33,068 nucleotides of DNA from Candidatus Marispirochaeta associata (GTDB taxonomy: Bacteria; Spirochaetota; Spirochaetia; JC444; Marispirochaetaceae): NCBI GenBank assembly GCA_001749745.1, contig JWTM01000046.1, positions 1 through 33,068 on the forward strand, read 5' to 3'. Position 1 is the first letter of the stretch; the number at the start of each line of letters is the position of its first letter. Position numbers and translations under genes: made by a program. Below, in pieces: positions 30,945 through 33,068 of this stretch. The notes below the pieces were generated by a model. It was not told the origin of the DNA, did not search any database, and was given only the letters and a program-made list of their open reading frames with translations.

Positions 30945-31076
30945 CTCCTTCACGGTAATGCTGTTGAGGAGGTACCGGCTCCGCTCTTCCGGCAGTCAGG
31001 GATGGGCCGCAGGCCCACTTGCTGCAGTCCTTGACGGCCGGAATACGGAGGGTAGAATCAGAGATCCGTGAAGGAG
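30945..31076. repeat. 132-bp nested palindrome upstream of the GxxExxY gene
   Basis: Outer arms CTCCTTCACGG (30945-30955) and CCGTGAAGGAG (31066-31076) are perfect. TTCCGGC (30987-30993) pairs with GCCGGAA (31037-31043), GTCAGGGA with TCCTTGAC, and TGGGCC-gca-GGCCCA forms the tip. In the minus-strand transcript the 3' arm contains the GGAG of the GxxExxY ribosome binding site. The gene-free span 30938-31289 otherwise holds a degenerate inverted repeat arm near 31088-31121 and repeat copy D. Confidence 0.8.
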
Positions 31077-31163
31077 TATTTTGAAGATCTACCACGAAAG
31101 ACACTACAAAAGAACACGACATAGCACTGTAGCTTCATTCATATTCCCCCGAACTATCTCTCT

Positions 31164-31193
31164 CGTCGTGTCCTCCGTCGTGAATGTCGTGGT
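31164..31193 (+). repeat. GTCGTG-type repeat, copy D
   Basis: CGTCGTGTCCTCCGTCGTGA then aTGTCGTGGT. A degenerate opposite-strand arm (ACCACGAAAGACACTACA, from about 31088) precedes it, so this may be a decayed full inverted form like copies A and B. Confidence 0.85.
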
Positions 31194-31246
31194 CAATACC
31201 TCCTTTTTCATCTGCTTTTCTTGAAGCAATCCGCCGCACTTCCTCC

Positions 31247-31283
31247 TTGTTACTACTGAACCCCATGCAGTATATTTAAGGAG
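31247..31283 (+). promoter_or_regulatory. Start region of Bdr-like gene 2
   Basis: TTGTTA (31247-31252), 18 bases, TATATT (31271-31276), one base, AAGGAG (31278-31283). ATG codons follow at 31284 and 31290, of which the second has proper spacing. Confidence 0.55.
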
Positions 31284-31289
31284 ATGAAC

Positions 31290-31685
31290 ATGGATTCATT
31301 AGCAGAAATCCTCGAATCCGACCTCAGCGACGCCGTGCAGGTGACAAACCCACGATCGTTGCACCGTTACATCACCCTACTTACCCAGAACCTAGTCCAA
31401 CGGGAAAATAACGACCGGGAGCACAGCGAATTCAGAGAGACCATCATCCGTATCGATACTCGTATCGAAGAAGGTTTTAAGCGCATGGACGAACGTTTCG
31501 AATCCTTGCAACGCACCATGGATGCCCGCTTTGAAGCGGTGGATAAGCGCTTCGAGTTGATGCAGCGCAATATGGAAGCCCGATTCGAGGCAGTAGATAA
31601 ACGCTTCACCATGCTCTTCAGCTTCATGAGCCTCGGCTTCGTCCTCCTGGCGACCCTCATGTCGGTCTACCAGTTCTTGAGCTAA
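31290..31685 (+). CDS. Bdr-like coiled-coil membrane-anchored protein 2
   Basis: A 131-aa paralog of the protein at 26528. The head MDSLAEILESDLSDAVQVTN...LHRYITLLTQNLVQRENNDREHSEFRETI is followed by a short coil with mixed units (RFESLQRTMDA, RFEAVDK, RFELMQRNMEA, RFEAVDK) and the C-terminal membrane helix MLFSFMSLGFVLLATLMSVYQFLS. The coil is much shorter than in gene 1. The start at 31290 is set by AAGGAG spacing. It is the first of a run of four tandem copies, each with a repeat copy and conserved start region before it. Confidence 0.8.
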   Translation: MDSLAEILESDLSDAVQVTNPRSLHRYITLLTQNLVQRENNDREHSEFRETIIRIDTRIEEGFKRMDERFESLQRTMDARFEAVDKRFELMQRNMEARFEAVDKRFTMLFSFMSLGFVLLATLMSVYQFLS

Positions 31686-31698
31686 CCGAACCCTCTTC

Positions 31699-31716
31699 CG
31701 TCGTGTCCTCCGTCGT
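31699..31716 (+). repeat. GTCGTG-type repeat, copy E (shortened)
   Basis: CGTCGTGTCCTCCGTCGT, then directly AGTAAATACC. Compared with copies D and F, the block GAATGTCGTG is missing, which looks like a deletion between two GTCGTG units. Confidence 0.8.
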
Positions 31717-31772
31717 AGTAAATACCTCCATTTTCATCTGCTCTTCTTGAAGTAAGCCGCCGCATTTCGTCC

Positions 31773-31809
31773 TTGTTAGTACTGAAGTCAATGCAGTATA
31801 TTTAAGGAG
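31773..31809 (+). promoter_or_regulatory. Start region of Bdr-like gene 3
   Basis: TTGTTA (31773-31778), 18 bases, TATATT (31797-31802), one base, AAGGAG (31804-31809). ATG codons lie at 31810 and 31816; the second is the likely start. Confidence 0.55.
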
Positions 31810-31815
31810 ATGACC

Positions 31816-32124
31816 ATGGATTCACTAGCCGAATTACTCGAATTCGATCTCAGCCGGGCCTTTGAAGTGAAGGATCAAACCTTCCTCCACCGCTACATCA
31901 CTCTACTCACTCAGAACCTGGTGAAGCGTGAAGATAACGACCGGGAGCATAGCGATTTCCGGGAGGCAATCATCCGCATCGAAGAAGGCTTTAAACGCAT
32001 GGATGAGCGCTTTGAGGCCATCCAACGTGATATGGATAAACGCTTTACCATGCTCTTCAGCTTCATGAGTTTAGGCTTCGTCCTCCTGGCGACCCTCATG
32101 TCGGTTTACCAGTTCTTAAGTTAG
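31816..32124 (+). CDS. Bdr-like coiled-coil membrane-anchored protein 3
   Basis: A 102-aa paralog, the shortest in the set. The head has diverged (MDSLAELLEFDLSRAFEVKD..FLHRYITLLTQNLVKREDNDREHSDFREAI). The usual RIDTRIEEGF segment is shortened to RIEEGF, and only one coil unit (RFEAIQRDMDK) remains before the membrane helix, which is identical in core (SLGFVLLATLMSVYQFLS). This shows that the coil can shrink to almost nothing while head and anchor stay conserved. Confidence 0.8.
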   Translation: MDSLAELLEFDLSRAFEVKDQTFLHRYITLLTQNLVKREDNDREHSDFREAIIRIEEGFKRMDERFEAIQRDMDKRFTMLFSFMSLGFVLLATLMSVYQFLS

Positions 32125-32134
32125 CCGGCCTCTT

Positions 32135-32163
32135 CGTCGCGTCCTCCGTCGTGAATGTCGTGG
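32135..32163 (+). repeat. GTCGTG-type repeat, copy F
   Basis: CGTCGCGTCCTCCGTCGTGA then aTGTCGTGGT, 10 bases after the stop of Bdr-like gene 3. Confidence 0.85.
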
Positions 32164-32215
32164 TAAATACCGCTATTTTTACCCCCCTCTTGAAGCAAAC
32201 CGCCGCACTTCCTCC

Positions 32216-32252
32216 TTGTTAGTAGTGAAGCCAATGCAGTATATTTAAGGGG
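32216..32252 (+). promoter_or_regulatory. Start region of Bdr-like gene 4
   Basis: TTGTTA (32216-32221), 18 bases, TATATT (32240-32245), one base, AAGGGG (32247-32252). ATG codons lie at 32253 and 32259; the second is the likely start. Confidence 0.55.
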
Positions 32253-32258
32253 ATGACC

Positions 32259-32579
32259 ATGGATTCACTTGCGGATATTCTCGAGTCCGATCTCAGCGAC
32301 GCCGTGCAGGTGACAAACCCGCGATCCTTGCACCGCTACATCACCATTTTAACCCAGAACCTGGTCCAACGGGAAACTAACGACCGAGAGCACAGCGAGT
32401 TCAGAGAGACCATAATCCGTATCGATACCCGCATCGAAGAAGGCTTTAAACGCATGGATGAGCGCTTCGAGGCCATCCAACGTGATATGGATAAACGCTT
32501 TACCATGCTCTTTAGCTTCATGAGCATAGGCTTCGTCATCCTGGCTACCCTCATGTCGGTCTACCAATTCTTGAGCTAG
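32259..32579 (+). CDS. Bdr-like coiled-coil membrane-anchored protein 4
   Basis: A 106-aa paralog. The head is nearly identical to that of gene 2 (ILESDLSDAVQVTNPRSLHR), while the coil is reduced to one unit RFEAIQRDMDK as in gene 3. The membrane helix follows (SIGFVILATLMSVYQFLS). The mosaic of a gene 2-like head and a gene 3-like coil suggests recombination between paralogs. Confidence 0.8.
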   Translation: MDSLADILESDLSDAVQVTNPRSLHRYITILTQNLVQRETNDREHSEFRETIIRIDTRIEEGFKRMDERFEAIQRDMDKRFTMLFSFMSIGFVILATLMSVYQFLS

Positions 32580-32589
32580 CCTAGTTCTT

Positions 32590-32619
32590 CGTCGTGTCCC
32601 CCGTCGTGAACGTCGTGGT
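32590..32619 (+). repeat. GTCGTG-type repeat, copy G
   Basis: CGTCGTGTCCCCCGTCGTGA then aCGTCGTGGT, 10 bases after the stop of Bdr-like gene 4, the same spacing as copy F after gene 3. Confidence 0.85.
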
Positions 32620-32672
32620 AAATACCTCCTTTTTCATCTCCTCTTCTTGAAGCAAACCGCCGCACTTCCTCC

Positions 32673-32709
32673 TTGTTAGTACTGAAGCCTATGCAGTATA
32701 TTTAAGGAG
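32673..32709 (+). promoter_or_regulatory. Start region of Bdr-like gene 5
   Basis: TTGTTA (32673-32678), 18 bases, TATATT (32697-32702), one base, AAGGAG (32704-32709). ATG codons lie at 32710 and 32716; the second is the likely start. Confidence 0.55.
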
Positions 32710-32715
32710 ATGACC

Positions 32716-33068
32716 ATGGATTCATTAGCCGAGATACTAGAAGCAGATCTCGCCGAAGCATTCGAAGTCAAGAATAGGACCTCCCTACATCGCTACATCA
32801 CCCTACTGACCCAGAGTCTCGTTCACCGAGAAACCAACGACAGGGAGCATTCCGAGTTCCGGGAAGCCGTTATCCGCATCGATACCCGGATAGAGGAAGG
32901 CTTCAAACGCATGGACGAGCGCTTCGAGGCTATGCAGCGCAGTATGGACGAGCGCTTCGAGGCTATGCATCGCAGTATGGACGAGCGCTTTACCTCCGTC
33001 GATAGACGCTTCACCATGATGTTTAGCTTCATGAGTATCGGTTTTGTCGCTCTGGCGACCCTCATTAC
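32716..33068 (+). CDS. Bdr-like coiled-coil membrane-anchored protein 5 (cut by window edge)
   Basis: A fifth paralog running off the right edge with no stop codon in the window; about 117 residues are visible. The head is MDSLAEILEADLAEAFEVKN..SLHRYITLLTQSLVHRETNDREHSEFREAV. The coil has RFEAMQRSMDE, RFEAMHRSMDE and RFTSVDR, and the membrane helix begins MMFSFMSIGFVALATL. Only the last ten or so residues should be missing, judged from the paralogs. The tandem array may continue beyond the window. Confidence 0.8.
   Translation, partial: MDSLAEILEADLAEAFEVKNRTSLHRYITLLTQSLVHRETNDREHSEFREAVIRIDTRIEEGFKRMDERFEAMQRSMDERFEAMHRSMDERFTSVDRRFTMMFSFMSIGFVALATLI

Noticed and set aside
26103..32619. 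Integron attC sites between single-gene cassettes
   Set aside because: A GTTAAAC sequence fits the GTTRRRY box, but it lies inside the repeats, and no matching RYYYAAC partner, L boxes or integrase gene are present; genes also lie on both strands.
31164..32619. CRISPR array
   Set aside because: Repeat copies are 435-535 bases apart with genes between them, and there are no cas genes.

Overview
The window looks like a piece of a spirochaete chromosome, most likely a free-living member of the Spirochaetaceae. This rests on the 5' end of the 16S rRNA gene, lipoproteins of the LPP20/COG3014/LpoB type found together in spirochaetes, a binding protein whose mature end is AGEQEK-like, and a multigene family resembling the Borrelia Bdr proteins. 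The genus cannot be fixed from what is visible.

Layout. (1) 1-944: start of a 16S rRNA gene on the minus strand with its leader and a strong promoter. (2) 945-4696: a small unknown protein, a tetra-cysteine mini-protein, a K+-dependent membrane pyrophosphatase (hppA) and an unknown 256-aa protein. (3) 4721-7058: a four-gene minus-strand operon (DRTGG, CBS-HATPase, DRTGG, PHP), a signalling module without its usual metabolic neighbours. (4) 7140-13908: a seven-gene minus-strand operon with a ribose-type ABC importer, a zinc/corrinoid-type UroD-family methyltransferase, a MocD-like membrane di-iron oxygenase, its MocE-like Rieske ferredoxin and a CobW-type GTPase. (5) 13909-14136: its control region, with a near-consensus sigma-54 promoter and three tandem palindromic enhancer sites. 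(6) 14137-18590: the sensory operon (binding lipoprotein, histidine kinase, NtrC-type activator) with its own consensus housekeeping promoter. (7) 18718-22863: a polyol/pentose operon (D-lyxose isomerase, PfkB kinase, mannitol-1-phosphate dehydrogenase family) divergent from a LacI regulator, with an operator between them. (8) 22922-26001: an envelope lipoprotein operon (LpoB, COG3014, LPP20).

(9) 26002-33068 is a repeat-rich accessory region. It holds five paralogous Bdr-like coiled-coil/membrane-anchor proteins, a GxxExxY nuclease-like gene, lipoproteins, a FecR-domain protein and a beta-barrel protein. Eight copies of a GTCGTG-rich repeat and several long imperfect palindromes lie between them. 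An AT-rich segment from about 28560 to 30560 begins inside the FecR gene and ends at a repeat copy.

The best candidates for undescribed biology are the sigma-54-controlled import and putative O-demethylation operon with its binding-protein/kinase/activator sensor, and the Bdr-like/GTCGTG-repeat/hairpin region. No function here has been tested; statements on substrate are inference from family membership and gene order.
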